Numbered from the stretch's first letter, positions 46,401 to 55,735 are shown. The stretch: 64,000 nt of DNA from Rhodoplanes serenus (GCA_009720755.1 WNKV01000020.1:1-64000), one strand, 5' to 3'. A program made the numbers and translations. The notes: a model not told the origin generated them from the letters alone.

Positions 46401-46714
46401 TGCGCGCTCCCCTCGCCAAACTTCTCCCCATCCTCCAAGCTGAGACCGCCCGGGCGATCGAGACGGCCGCGGCCGAGATTGCGCCGGAACAGGTCCGGGC
46501 CAAGATCACGGCCGCAGCCAAAGCCGGTCAGTCGGCGCTGCGCGTCCGGCTACCCTCCCCCGTCAACGTGCGCGACACCGAAGCCGCGAAGGCTCTCACG
46601 GCCTGGTGCAAGAAGGAAGGCCTCAAGCTGGCCTGGGAAAACCGGGCCGTGGATTTGGACGACGGTCGCCGCGTGATCGTATGGGAGCCGGAGATTTCGT
46701 GGTCGGTGCTCTGA
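46400..46714 (+). CDS. Small hypothetical protein after the recombinase
   Basis: 104 residues from the ATG at 46400, overlapping the recombinase stop by one base (TGATG). Helical first half (LPILQAETARAIETAAAEIA), beta-rich second half (SALRVRLPSPVNVRDTEAAKALTAWCKKEGLKLAWENR). Probably co-translated with the recombinase; function unknown. Confidence 0.65.
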   Translation: MRAPLAKLLPILQAETARAIETAAAEIAPEQVRAKITAAAKAGQSALRVRLPSPVNVRDTEAAKALTAWCKKEGLKLAWENRAVDLDDGRRVIVWEPEISWSVL

Positions 46715-46732
46715 GGAGCGCCAGACCTCGGA

Positions 46733-47065
46733 CTAACGGCGGACGGCCTTCTCAAGGGTGGAGGCCACCCACTTGTTGAGGCTGACCCCGGCCCGCCGTG
46801 CGGCCGTGGACACTTCCTTGTGGAGCGACGGGTCGGTCCGCACCACAAACTGGCCTGAGAACGGCTTCTCTGGCTCCTCTCCTCGCTCCTTGCAGAAGTC
46901 CAGGTAGTCCTCGATCGAACCGGCGAGGGCCTTCTTAAGCTCGGCCACAGACTTGCCCTGGAAAGTGATCACGTCGCGCAGGTTGGTGACCTCACCATGA
47001 AAAATCTCGGCGTCTTCGTCGTACTCGACGATCGCCTCGTATCCCTTGTAACTCATCGTGGTCAT
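46733..47065 (-). CDS. hicB: HicB-family antitoxin
   Basis: 110 residues. YKGYEAIVEYDEDAEIFHGEVTNLRDVITFQGKSVAELKKALAGSIEDYLDFCKERG is the RNase H-like HicB part, and SGQFVVRTDPSLHKEVSTAARRAGVSLNKWVASTLEKAV the RHH DNA-binding tail. It neutralises HicA and represses the operon. The start overlaps the hicA stop as ATGA. Confidence 0.93.
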   Translation of the reverse strand: MTTMSYKGYEAIVEYDEDAEIFHGEVTNLRDVITFQGKSVAELKKALAGSIEDYLDFCKERGEEPEKPFSGQFVVRTDPSLHKEVSTAARRAGVSLNKWVASTLEKAVRR

Positions 47066-47322
47066 GGTGTTATCCCTGCTTCAGTCAGGAAGCGGCGGAC
47101 GGATTTCACGGCGCCCTTGTCGGTTTCCTTCTGCGGGTGCGGGCGGTGGAATACCGCGCGCACGTCGTTAAGGGCGACCCGGACCCGCGACCCGCTCCCT
47201 TCGCTGATCTCTGCCCCACATGCCCGAAAAAGAGCTTCGATGTCGGTCCAGACGATGCTGGACCGAACCGGCGCGGCGAAGATCGCTTCCAGGACCGCCT
47301 GGTGCTTCCTGCTCAATTCCAT
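47062..47322 (-). CDS. hicA: HicA-family toxin
   Basis: 86 residues. SSIVWTDIEALFRACGAEISEGSGSRVRVALNDVRAVFHRPHPQKETDKGAVKSVRRFLTEAGI is the dsRBD-like HicA fold with the catalytic-type histidine in FHRPHP. HicA cleaves mRNA. Toxin first, antitoxin second, as is usual for hicAB. The stretch just upstream (47327-47343) has ATCA...TGATATC dyads and is AT-rich, a likely HicB-bound promoter. Confidence 0.9.
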   Translation of the reverse strand: MELSRKHQAVLEAIFAAPVRSSIVWTDIEALFRACGAEISEGSGSRVRVALNDVRAVFHRPHPQKETDKGAVKSVRRFLTEAGITP

Positions 47323-47614
47323 ATAGTATCACATTTTGATATCAATTCAAGAATCCTCTTGCGAGAAGCGTATGCCGAGGACCGAGCCTCGGCGACTCCG
47401 GTGCCTGGATACTTGGCATCTTTGGCAAGATGGGGGACGCACTCGAAGCTGGGAGCCGAGGGTTGGCACGGGCACCGGCGGGATTCCCGCTCCGGGGCAT
47501 CACGATTTTACGCCGAATCGTACCCACGAGTTTGCGGCAACCCGGCCACACGACTGCGTAGACTTTTGGCAGGTGCGCTTGGCAGCGGTGCCGACCCGGC
47601 GCAGCTTGTTTGCG

Positions 47615-48283
47615 ATGAATCGCACAATCGTAAACACGACCACCACCATCGGCGTGGTCAGCCAAAAGGGCGGCGCTGGCAAGACTACCGTGTCTATCAA
47701 CCTGGCGGCGGCCTACGCCGCAGCCGGTCAACGGGTTCTGCTCGTCGATGCAGACCCGCAAGGGTCCGCTCTCAAATGGTCGGCCCTCCGAGACCGCGAC
47801 CCGCTGTTTCCTGTCGTCGGGATGCCGAAGGCAACGCTTCACAAAGATATCCGGGGGGTTGCCCGCGACTTCGACGTCGTCGTGATCGATGCGCCCCCGC
47901 ATAACAATGAGGTCGGCCGCTCCGTCATTGCGGCAAGCGACTTGATCGTCATTCCCGTCCAACCCTCCGGCCCCGACGTGTGGTCCACGGCCGACACGGT
48001 CCAGCTGATCCGCGAAGCCCAGCAATTCCGGGACAATCTGAACGCCGTAATTGTGATTAATCGTAAAATCGTGGGCACGGCGCTGGCGCGTGACGTGATC
48101 ACGGCCGTGAACGGACTCGGCATGCCTGTCGCCAAGACGCATCTCTGCCAGCGCATCGCCTATGCCGAGTGCATCACCCAAGGGCTGACGCTCATGGAGG
48201 CCGAGCCGAAGGGCGGTGCGACCAAGGAATTCTCTCGGCTGGTCGCCGAACTCCGCACAACAGAAGAAAGGATGGTTGCATGA
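47615..48283 (+). CDS. parA: ParA-family plasmid partition ATPase
   Basis: 222 residues from the ATG at 47615. Walker A KGGAGKTT near 18-25, VLLVDADPQGSALKW near 42-56, VVVIDAPPHNNEV near 88. Short ParA (type Ib) form without an N-terminal HTH. Together with the RHH gene that overlaps its stop (ATGA) it forms a plasmid partition cassette next to repA and the iterons. Confidence 0.9.
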   Translation: MNRTIVNTTTTIGVVSQKGGAGKTTVSINLAAAYAAAGQRVLLVDADPQGSALKWSALRDRDPLFPVVGMPKATLHKDIRGVARDFDVVVIDAPPHNNEVGRSVIAASDLIVIPVQPSGPDVWSTADTVQLIREAQQFRDNLNAVIVINRKIVGTALARDVITAVNGLGMPVAKTHLCQRIAYAECITQGLTLMEAEPKGGATKEFSRLVAELRTTEERMVA

Positions 48284-48516
48284 GCGCCAAGGTGGTGCCG
48301 GTCAAGATGCCCGGCTTCGATTCAAGGAAGGCAGATGCATTCGTTACTGGCGGGGCAGCGGACGCCACCGAACACGCGCCAGTCAGAACGAAGCGCTTCA
48401 CCATCGACGTGCCGCTCGACCTCCACGCGCGCGTCAAGATCGCCTGCGCCAGGCGGGGTCTCAACATGGCCGATGAGCTGAGACGGATACTCGAACAGGA
48501 ATTTCCGGCCGAGTGA
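48280..48516 (+). CDS. Ribbon-helix-helix partition protein (ParB/ParG-like partner)
   Basis: 78 residues. A flexible 38-residue head, then KRFTIDVPLDLHARVKIACARRGLNMADELRRILEQEF, an RHH domain. This is the build of ParG/omega-type centromere-binding proteins that pair with type Ib ParA. It starts inside the parA stop codon. Confidence 0.78.
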   Translation: MSAKVVPVKMPGFDSRKADAFVTGGAADATEHAPVRTKRFTIDVPLDLHARVKIACARRGLNMADELRRILEQEFPAE

Positions 48517-48570
48517 ATACGACAATGCGCTTTTACGACGGCACGTCTTTGCGATTTGGCGGGTCCGCAC

Positions 48571-49798
48571 ATGCGTGACGGCCTGGACGCCTTTCGGGAG
48601 GCTCTGGAATGCCGGGTCGGGCCAGAGGCTTTCCGGTCCTGGTTTACGGGCGTCCAGTTCAATCACGAGGCCGAGGTTCTTGCCGTCCACGCGCCAACGG
48701 ACTTCGTAGCCCGCACCCTCCGATCCGAGTTTGAGGTCTCAATCCGGGAAGAGGCACGGCGCGCATTTGGGGAGAACGTCACCGTTGAAATCGTCGTTCC
48801 GAGCGGAACTCCCGCCCGAGCCGCGCAAACCGAGCCTCTGGCCGAGATATTCCGGGCGGTGGCACCAAACGACAACCAGCGCGACTTCTTTGTCCCTGAT
48901 CTCACAGAGGTCGCCATCAAGGACGAGGTCCACCTTATGGAAATGACCCCGTTCACGCTCAACAAAAGCACAGAGACACGATCTGAGCTTGTCTACGTAA
49001 CGCCGCAGGGCTTGACTCTGCGCGTGAAGGCGGGTGCGGATCGCGAGCTGCCGTCCGTTGAGGACTACGACTTGGTTCTGATGATGCAAAGCTGGCTTGC
49101 CGACATGGCGAACCAGTACCGAACCTCCGTGGAACAGTACGAGGCAGAGAAGCGTGCAGGAAAGAACGTCGCGCCCCCGGCTCTGCCGCCGCGATCTTTC
49201 GACGTCAGCATCAGCGAGGTCGTCAAGTTCAAGCGAATGAAGTGGGGTGGTCACCGCAGTGAGGACGTGCTCGACGGGTTGAGACGGTTGGTGGGAGCCG
49301 TCATCTCGGTCGACCCACTCAAGGGTTCCAAGTACCGAGGGGGCGAATTCCACCTCATCGACAAGTACGACATCCTCGCCAAGACTCCAGACGGGAAGGC
49401 ATCGCGCCTGCGCATCGACATTCCAAACTGGACCTACGAGGGCATCGTCGAACGGGCGGTGCCTACGCTGCGCACATACAGCCGCGATTACATGATCCTG
49501 GCGCAGCCGCTCCATCGAGCGCTATACCGGCTTCTATCTCTCAAGGTGCCCAAGGACAGCACCCGCACTCTACGTCGTGAGCCTGGTCGAGCTGGGCCAG
49601 CGATTCCAAACCCGGCAAACACAAAAATATTTCAACCGGACTATCAAGGGAGCGGTGGAAGCATGCCAGGGCCGCCTTCTGGGGTTCCGGCTTGAGCTGG
49701 TCGGGCAGAAGGATGACCGGGCGTTACGGGCTTGGCGCGAGTTGCCGGGCTTGTCCGAAGACGCAAACGCTGATCACCACATCACCCAGAGCAACTGA
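48571..49798 (+). pseudogene. repA: Replication initiator RepA (DnaA-N + RPA domain), frameshifted
   Basis: From the ATG at 48571 the first ~70 residues are a DnaA N-terminal-like domain (FREALECRVGPEAFRSWFTGVQF; VHAPTDFVARTLRSEFE), followed by a plasmid RPA-type initiator domain (RDFFVPDLTEVAIKDEVHLMEMTPFTLNK and later SFDVSISEVVKFKRMKWGGH). Near 49562 the coding similarity jumps to the +1 frame, which continues PALYVVSLVELGQRFQTRQTQKYFNRTIKG to a stop at 49798, while the original frame runs into Pro/Gly-rich sequence and stops at 49695. One base appears to be gained or lost. Eight iterons follow directly. Confidence 0.82.
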
Positions 49799-49823
49799 AA
49801 ATCGTAGGGTCGTATTTGCGATC

Positions 49824-50046
49824 CACTGATAACCGTGTCACCTGTGGATCGGCACCTCACCACACTGATTTCCACGTCACCTGCCGCTGATCGCCACCTC
49901 ACCCGGCCGGGTTTAAAATCGTGAAGTCGTATTTGCGAGCCACTGATAACCATGTCACCGCCACTGATAACCGTGTCACCCGGCACTGATTTCCACCTCA
50001 CCCATCACTGATAACCGTGTCACCCGACGCTGATAACCGTGTCACC
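49824..50046 (+). repeat. Iteron array: eight 19-bp direct repeats (oriV)
   Basis: Copies begin at 49824, 49863, 49885, 49941, 49962, 49984, 50006 and 50028. The main form is CACTGATAACCGTGTCACC; variants have TTTCCACCT or TCGCCACCT in the middle. The last five are spaced 21-22 bp, two helical turns, so initiator molecules would line up on one face. The sequence before the first copy (GTCGTATTTGCGA at about 49809) recurs before the fourth (49926). Typical of RPA/RepA-controlled plasmid origins. Confidence 0.92.
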
Positions 50047-50090
50047 TGATGGGGGCTTAACTGCTCGAATTCATTTCGCTATTTCGGTCC

Positions 50091-50121
50091 TATCCTTATA
50101 TCCTTAGATATCCTTCTATCC
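50091..50121 (+). repeat. AT-rich TATCCTT repeats beside the iterons
   Basis: TATCCTT occurs at 50091, 50099 and 50109, with a partial TATCC at 50117, in an AT-rich patch 45 bp after the last iteron. This is the position and character of a DNA-unwinding element of an iteron origin. Confidence 0.6.
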
Positions 50122-50534
50122 GCGCTTCCGCGCTGCTCCGTCGAAAGACGGCCCTTGAAAGGAAGAGGGCCGTCTTCGCCGTCGCCGGGTGGCTCCGGCA
50201 CGCACCGAGGGAAGCTTGCCTGTTGGAAGGGCGCCGCTGAGGCCCCCTGATCTGATGTTGACAACCCCGCCCCCCTCGATTTGAATCACGTCCAGGCTGC
50301 AAGCGCGGTTGAGCGTTGGTTCTTGGGCCGGTCGACTGACCGACTGGCGGGAATTCAACAGCTTCCTGACGCCTCAGAGCCCATCGCAAGCCGACAGCTT
50401 CGGACTGATAGCGCCCCGTCCGTGGGCCTGACCGAAAACTTTGCCGTCGCCGCTTGCGCCCTTCCGATTTCTCCAGCGAGAGCCGTCCAGACTCCGTCTG
50501 CGGCGATGAATGCAATCATGCTCGGAGAACGCAC
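50122..50534. other. Gap between oriV and the Xis-like gene
   Basis: Contains a hairpin AGACGGCCCTT...AGGGCCGTCT near 50144-50177, which could end transcription from repA. Minus-strand frames here are Arg/Ser-rich shadows. No gene supported. Confidence 0.5.
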
Positions 50535-50789
50535 ATGAGTGGCACGCTGCTCAAACTCAGCATTGTCCCCAAGCGCATGCTGACCGTGGACGAGGCCGCC
50601 GGTCACTGCGGTCGGCCGGTCAAGCGGTTTCAGATTGAGTGCCCTGTGCCCGCCGTGATCTTCCCCAACGGCGACCGGAGATTTGACGTGCAGGACCTCG
50701 ATAAGTGGCTAGACTCTCTCAAGGTTGGCGCCGACGACGCGGACGCGATCGTGGCCAGGTTGGGCACCCATGACCGTCGTTCGGGTTAG
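50535..50789 (+). CDS. AlpA/excisionase-like DNA-binding protein
   Basis: 84 residues. PKRMLTVDEAAGHCGRPVKRFQIECPVPAVIFPNGDRRFDVQDLDKWLDSL is the MerR-like winged helix of AlpA/Xis proteins. It overlaps the integrase start by 20 bp and, as on many integrative elements, probably directs excision. Confidence 0.8.
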   Translation: MSGTLLKLSIVPKRMLTVDEAAGHCGRPVKRFQIECPVPAVIFPNGDRRFDVQDLDKWLDSLKVGADDADAIVARLGTHDRRSG

Positions 50790-51823
50790 AGGCTTCCAAA
50801 TCTTCGCGGACCGCCACGGCCGCATGCGGTGCTATCACCGCCGTACGAAAACGGCCGTCGATCTGCGCAAGGCGCCGCTCGGGTCGCCGCAGTTCTTCGC
50901 CGAATGCGCGCGCATCGCCGAGCTAAGCAAACTCGCGCTTCCGGCAAAGCCGGGCACGCTCGGCAAGCTCATCGCCGAGTACAAGGCACACCCGGCGTTC
51001 ACCGACCTGGCGGAACACACGCGACCGATTACGCCCGCATCTTCGAGTATCTGCGACCGATCGACGGCACACCGCTCAGCCGTTTCGACCCGCCCCTGGT
51101 GGTCCGCATCCGCGACAAGGCGGCGACAGGCGGCAAGCGCCGTTATGGCAACTATGTCCGATCGGTGCTGAGCACCGTGTTCGGCTGGGGCGTCGAGCGC
51201 GGCTATCTCGCCATCAACCCGGCCAAGGGCGTGAAGAACCTCCGGCGCCCGAAGGGCCTGCCCGACGCCAACCGGCCGTGGATGGATGCGGAACGGCATG
51301 CTGTGCTGGATCACGCCCCGGCCCACATGCGGCCCGCCCTGGCCCTGATGGCGTTCACCGGCCTCGGGCCGGGCGACACCCTGCGACTGCCCAAGGGCTT
51401 CTACAAGGACGGCCGGATCGCCACCCGCCGGAGCAAGACGGGGGAGCCGGTGTACTGGCCTGCGCCCGCGCCCCTGCGCGCCGCCCTGGCGGACGCCCCG
51501 GACCATGACGCCGACACCCTGTGCGCCAACTCGGAAGGGAAGGCGTGGACGGTCGACGGGTTCCGGACCTCCTGGGGCAAGCTCCGGCAGAAGCTCGAAG
51601 AGGACGAACTCATCGGCCCCGGCCTCACCCCCGTACGGGCTCCGGCACAGCGTGGCGGTGATTCTGCGGGAGTGCGGCTTCGACGAACGCACGATCGCCG
51701 ACGCCCTCGGCCAGAAGACGATCGAGATGGCGCGCCACTATGCGCGCGGGGCGGACCTGTCCCGGAAGATGGAAGGTGTGGCGGAGACCTTCGGCGAGGA
51801 GCTGATCCGTCGCCGGGCCAAAG

Positions 51824-51853
51824 TGTCAAACCCGCCCGCGAAAGTGTCAAACC
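51824..51853 (+). repeat. Candidate integrase arm-type sites, right end
   Basis: TGTCAAACC at 51824-51832 and 51845-51853, 21 bp apart, both preceded by AAAG. They lie in the 3' end of the integrase gene, 50-80 bp inside attR, and match the pair at the left end. Confidence 0.5.
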
Positions 51854-51904
51854 TGCCGCCCCGGCCGAAGGAGCCGGGTCAGAATATTCAGGTTTTGCGG
51901 GAGG

Positions 51905-51984
<80 letters not shown>

Positions 51985-52171
51985 GCACGCCTTGGCGGCG
52001 CGCGTCTGTAGCAAACGTGGCCGGCCGTGTCCACCACGCCGCGCCGGATTTTTCCACCGTCACGGTCGAGCCGCGTGCATGGCGGCCTCGCGCCGGAACG
52101 CAGGCCATCGGCGATTGCCGGTCGGACTGCGCCGGGCCCCCTGCATGGGCCCCCCCTGCATGGGCACCCCA

Positions 52172-52208
52172 AAAACACCGAGGCCGCCGGACCGAAGTCC
52201 GGCGGCCT
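52172..52208 (-). terminator. Strong terminator for the Spy-like gene
   Basis: On the minus strand: stem AGGCCGCCGGAC / GTCCGGCGGCCT (12 bp, TTCG tetraloop) at 52181-52208, then CGGTGTTTTT. The UUCG loop closed by C-G is exceptionally stable. The rest of 51985-52352 holds a tandem CTGCATGGGC duplication (52141-52164) and no gene. Confidence 0.85.
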
Positions 52209-52352
52209 CTAGGCCCGATCGTCGCTGGGGGGCTGGGGGGAGGCATCGGGTGCGACGTCCGGGCCTGTAGAGGACGTCTCGGGGCGGACGCTGCCGACAG
52301 ATCGTTCTGGCGTGCGACGTCCGGAGCGATGAAGAGAGGCGATCGCTTGCCG

Positions 52353-53264
52353 CTACAGTCGCTCCTCTCCGGTGGATGGGCGGCGGCGGTCGTCGTCGCG
52401 CCGGGCCGGCGGACCGAACCCCTGCGAGCCACGACGGTCGTCGTCGAAGCGCCGGCCTTCGCGCCACGGCGGCCCGTCGTCACTGCGGCCACCGTCGCTG
52501 CGGCCATCGGGGCCGCGTCCATAACCCCGGCCGTAGCCGTCGCGTCCGTAGCCGTCGCGGCGATAGCCATCGTCGCCATGGCGATCGAACCTGCGCCACC
52601 CGGGGCCGTCGTGCCCGCGCTCGGAGCGATCGCTCCAGCCCTGGCCGTAGCCATGGTGGTGATGACCGTGCCGGCCATAGCCGCCGTCACGATCGCCATG
52701 GTCATGGCCATGATGCTGGCCGTGGTGGCCGTCGTGGTGCCAGCCGCCGGGACCGCGATCCTGGCCGGCATCGGCGAAGCGCGGACCAAGTGGCCGCGCC
52801 AGCGACCAGAAGCGGCGCTTCTGGCCATCGTCCAGGCTGCGGACCAGCGGCCCGGTGGCGTCGGCGAGATCCTTCAGCGCCGTCGCTCGCCGGCTCGCCC
52901 GATCGGCGAAGCGCTCCAGCCGCTCCATCGGGTCACCCTCACCCATGTCCCGGCGGTTCCGCATGGCGTCGCGCATGTCGTCGCGCATCTCGGCCCGCAT
53001 GGCCACGAAGGCGCGATAGGCCCGCTCGAACGCCGGCCACGCCTTCTCCTGCTCGGGGCCGAGCTGGAGACCGGCCCGCAGCGCCGCGATTCGCGCCTCG
53101 AGATAGGCCTGGCGATCGGTGGCGGCGCGGTCCGAGGACGGCGCGCCGGTCGACGGCATGGACGCCCCCGGGGAGCGGGGCTCGGGCGAGCCCTGCTGCG
53201 CCAGCACCAGTCCCGATCCCGCCAGCGCGAGAAGCGCGGTGCCGGCGAGAAGCGATTTCCACAT
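52353..53264 (-). CDS. Periplasmic Spy/CpxP-like (LTXXQ) protein with Gly/His/Arg tail
   Basis: 303 residues. Signal peptide to about residue 22 (LLALAGSGLVLAQQ). Residues 50-160 are helical and Spy-like: RQAYLEARIAALRAGLQLGPEQEKAWPAFERAYR, where LGPEQEKAWPAFE is the LTPEQ..WPAFE motif of this class, then a second helix pair ending VRSLDDGQKRRFWSL. Residues 165-303 are low-complexity, with many HH, DRDG, RRDGYGR and RR segments that could bind metal or envelope polymers. Role probably periplasmic chaperone or stress sensor. Confidence 0.8.
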   Translation of the reverse strand: MWKSLLAGTALLALAGSGLVLAQQGSPEPRSPGASMPSTGAPSSDRAATDRQAYLEARIAALRAGLQLGPEQEKAWPAFERAYRAFVAMRAEMRDDMRDAMRNRRDMGEGDPMERLERFADRASRRATALKDLADATGPLVRSLDDGQKRRFWSLARPLGPRFADAGQDRGPGGWHHDGHHGQHHGHDHGDRDGGYGRHGHHHHGYGQGWSDRSERGHDGPGWRRFDRHGDDGYRRDGYGRDGYGRGYGRGPDGRSDGGRSDDGPPWREGRRFDDDRRGSQGFGPPARRDDDRRRPSTGEERL

Positions 53265-53614
53265 GCGACCCTCCCGTTGAATACGAGACGAGGGTAGTAT
53301 TCGTCCGAGCCTGCCCTCAAGTTAAACTTCGGACAGCATTACCGCCTTGTAATGTCGGCCATGGCGTCGCCGCGACTGTGTCACGAATACGTGCGCGGCA
53401 CGGCACTCGGATGGCGAAACTCACCGGACGGGCGCGCCTCTGCCGGCGCTCTCGCCGGGGCATGGCCGCCCGGCCCCGCATGCTGGCCTCCCCGAACCGT
53501 CCGAAACCTCTCGAATATCGGCGCTTTCGGTGCGCGTTAACGGTCTCGTAACCATCCACCCGGCAAATTTTGCCGGGGAGGCGCCGCCGGTGGCGCCGGG
53601 GTGGAATCGTTTCG
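53265..53614. other. Divergent region, Spy-like gene / flhA
   Basis: 350 bp. Contains CGTTAACGGTCTCGTAACCA at 53533-53552; TTAACGGTCTCGTAA resembles a CtrA-type TTAA-N7-TTAA site (one mismatch) 60 bp before flhA, which would fit a CtrA-controlled flagellar promoter. No small gene. Confidence 0.5.
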
Positions 53615-55735
53615 ATGTCCGACGTGACGGCAGGACGCGGCGGCGCGGCGAAGGGCTTCGGCCTGCCGAGCCTGCGCGAGATCGGCGACACGCTGAGGAG
53701 CGGCGACATCGCGCTCGCGGTCGGCGTGATGACCATCCTGGTCGTCCTCATCCTGCCGCTGCCGCCCCTCCTGCTCGACTTCGCCCTGGCGGTCTCGATC
53801 ATCACCTCGGTGCTGATCCTGATGACCTCGCTGTTCATCCACCGCCCGCTGGAGTTCTCCACCTTCCCGACCGTGCTCCTGATGTCGACCATGCTGCGCC
53901 TCGCCCTCAACCTGGCGTCGACGCGGCTGATCCTGTCGCACGGGCACGAGGGCACCGCCGCCGCCGGCCACGTCATCGAGGCGTTCGGCAACTTCGTGAT
54001 GGGCGGCAACTTCGTCATCGGCATCATCGTGTTCACGATCCTGGTGATCGTGAACTTCGTGGTGATCACCAAGGGCTCGGGCCGCATCGCCGAGGTCGCC
54101 GCACGCTTCAACCTGGACGCGATGCCGGGCAAGCAGATGGCGATCGACGCCGATCTCTCGGCCGGCCTCATCGACGAGAAGGAGGCGCGCACCCGCCGCA
54201 AGGAGCTGGAGGACGAAAGCTCCTTCTACGGCGCCATGGACGGCGCCTCCAAGTTCGTCCGCGGCGACGCCATCGCGGGCCTGCTGATCGTCTTCATCAA
54301 CGTCATCGGCGGCATCGTCATCGGCATCGCCCAGCAGGGCATCTCGTTCGCCGAGGCCGGCCGCACCTACACGGTGCTGACCGTCGGCGACGGCCTCGTC
54401 ACCCAGATCCCGGCCCTGATCGTGTCGACCGCGGCGGGCCTGCTGGTCTCCAAGGCGGGCCTGTCGGAAGCCGCCGACCAGGCGCTGCTGCGCCAGCTCT
54501 CCGGCTACCCCAAGGCGCTCGGCATGTCGTCGGCCGTGATGCTGGTGATCGGCATGCTTCCCGGCATCCCGATGCTGCCCTTCCTGCTGCTCGGCGGCGG
54601 CGCCGGCGCCCTCGCCTGGATGATCGATCGCAAAGCCAAGACCGAGGTGCAGGTGGCGGCGGCGAGCGTGGAGGCGGCCGCCCAGGCGGCCCCCGCCGAG
54701 GAGCCGATCAGCGCCGCGCTGCGCATCGACGAGCTCAAGATCGAGCTCGGCTACGCGCTGCTGCCGCTGGTCAACTCGCCGAACGGCAGCGACCGGCTGA
54801 CCGAGCAGATCAAGGCACTGCGCCGCTCGCTCGCGATGGAGATGGGCTTCGTGATGCCGTCGGTGCGCATCCTCGACAACGTGCAGCTCGACGCCAACAC
54901 CTACATGATCAAGATCAAGGAGGTGGAGGCCGGCAGCGGGCGGGTGTGGCCGAACCAGTACATGGCCATGGACCCGATGGGCGGCCAGGTGAACCTGCCC
55001 GGCATGCACACCACCGAGCCGACCTTCGGGCTGCCCGCCACCTGGATCGACGCCGCCCTCAAGGAGGAGGCCGCGGTGCGCGGCTACACGGTGGTGGACG
55101 CCGCCACGGTGCTGGCCACCCACCTCACCGAGCAGCTCAAGGCCAACATCTCCGAGCTCTTGTCCTATGCCGAGGTGCAGAAGCTGCTGCGCGAGCTGCC
55201 CAAGGAGCAGGGCGAGCTGGTGAAGGACATCGTGCCGTCCCAGATCACCATCACGGGCATCCAACGGGTGCTCCAGCTCCTGCTCACCGAGCGCATCTCG
55301 ATCCGCGACCTCGGCACCATCCTGGAGGGCATCGCCGACGGCCTCGGCTTCACCCGCAGCCCCGCCATCCTGGTCGAGCACGTCCGCACCCGCCTCGCCC
55401 GCCAGATCTGCGCCCAGCACACCTCGCCCCAGGGCCTGCTGCCGCTGATCGCCCTCACGGCGCGATGGGAGCAGGCGTTCGCCGAGTCGATCGTCGGCCA
55501 GGGCGACGATCGCCAGCTCGCCATGCAGCCGTCGCGCCTGTCCGAGTTCATCACGCTGGTGCGCGAGCGGTTCGAGGAGGCGGCCCGCATGGGCGAGGCA
55601 CCCGTCCTGGTCACCTCGCCGGGCATCCGGCCGTTCGTCCGCTCGATCGTCGAGCGCTTCCGCGCCCAGACCCCGGTGCTGTCCCAGTCCGAGATCCATC
55701 CGCGGGCCCGGCTGCGCACGGTCGGCAGCATCTGA
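53615..55735 (+). CDS. flhA: Flagellar export apparatus protein FlhA
   Basis: 706 residues from the ATG at 53615. Eight membrane segments in the first ~330 residues with the FHIPEP-type core: LLLDFALAVSIITSVLILM, FPTVLLMSTMLRLALNLASTRLIL, DAMPGKQMAIDADLSAGLID near 168-187, SSFYGAMDGASKFVRGDAIAGLLI near 205. The cytosolic domain from about 350 ends normally. FlhA is the nonameric export gate that docks FliI/FliJ and chaperone-substrate complexes, and drives proton-coupled secretion. Confidence 0.96.
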   Translation: MSDVTAGRGGAAKGFGLPSLREIGDTLRSGDIALAVGVMTILVVLILPLPPLLLDFALAVSIITSVLILMTSLFIHRPLEFSTFPTVLLMSTMLRLALNLASTRLILSHGHEGTAAAGHVIEAFGNFVMGGNFVIGIIVFTILVIVNFVVITKGSGRIAEVAARFNLDAMPGKQMAIDADLSAGLIDEKEARTRRKELEDESSFYGAMDGASKFVRGDAIAGLLIVFINVIGGIVIGIAQQGISFAEAGRTYTVLTVGDGLVTQIPALIVSTAAGLLVSKAGLSEAADQALLRQLSGYPKALGMSSAVMLVIGMLPGIPMLPFLLLGGGAGALAWMIDRKAKTEVQVAAASVEAAAQAAPAEEPISAALRIDELKIELGYALLPLVNSPNGSDRLTEQIKALRRSLAMEMGFVMPSVRILDNVQLDANTYMIKIKEVEAGSGRVWPNQYMAMDPMGGQVNLPGMHTTEPTFGLPATWIDAALKEEAAVRGYTVVDAATVLATHLTEQLKANISELLSYAEVQKLLRELPKEQGELVKDIVPSQITITGIQRVLQLLLTERISIRDLGTILEGIADGLGFTRSPAILVEHVRTRLARQICAQHTSPQGLLPLIALTARWEQAFAESIVGQGDDRQLAMQPSRLSEFITLVRERFEEAARMGEAPVLVTSPGIRPFVRSIVERFRAQTPVLSQSEIHPRARLRTVGSI

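Noticed and set aside
49774-50001. 75-codon minus-strand frame across the iterons
   Set aside because: Its repetitive sequence is just the translation of the iterons.
49824-50046. CRISPR array
   Set aside because: Repeats are spaced 21-22 bp with only 2-3 nt between 19-bp units, so there are no spacers; no cas genes anywhere in the window.
50096-50515. 139-codon minus-strand frame
   Set aside because: Arg/Ser-rich shadow without similarity, between oriV and the Xis-like gene.
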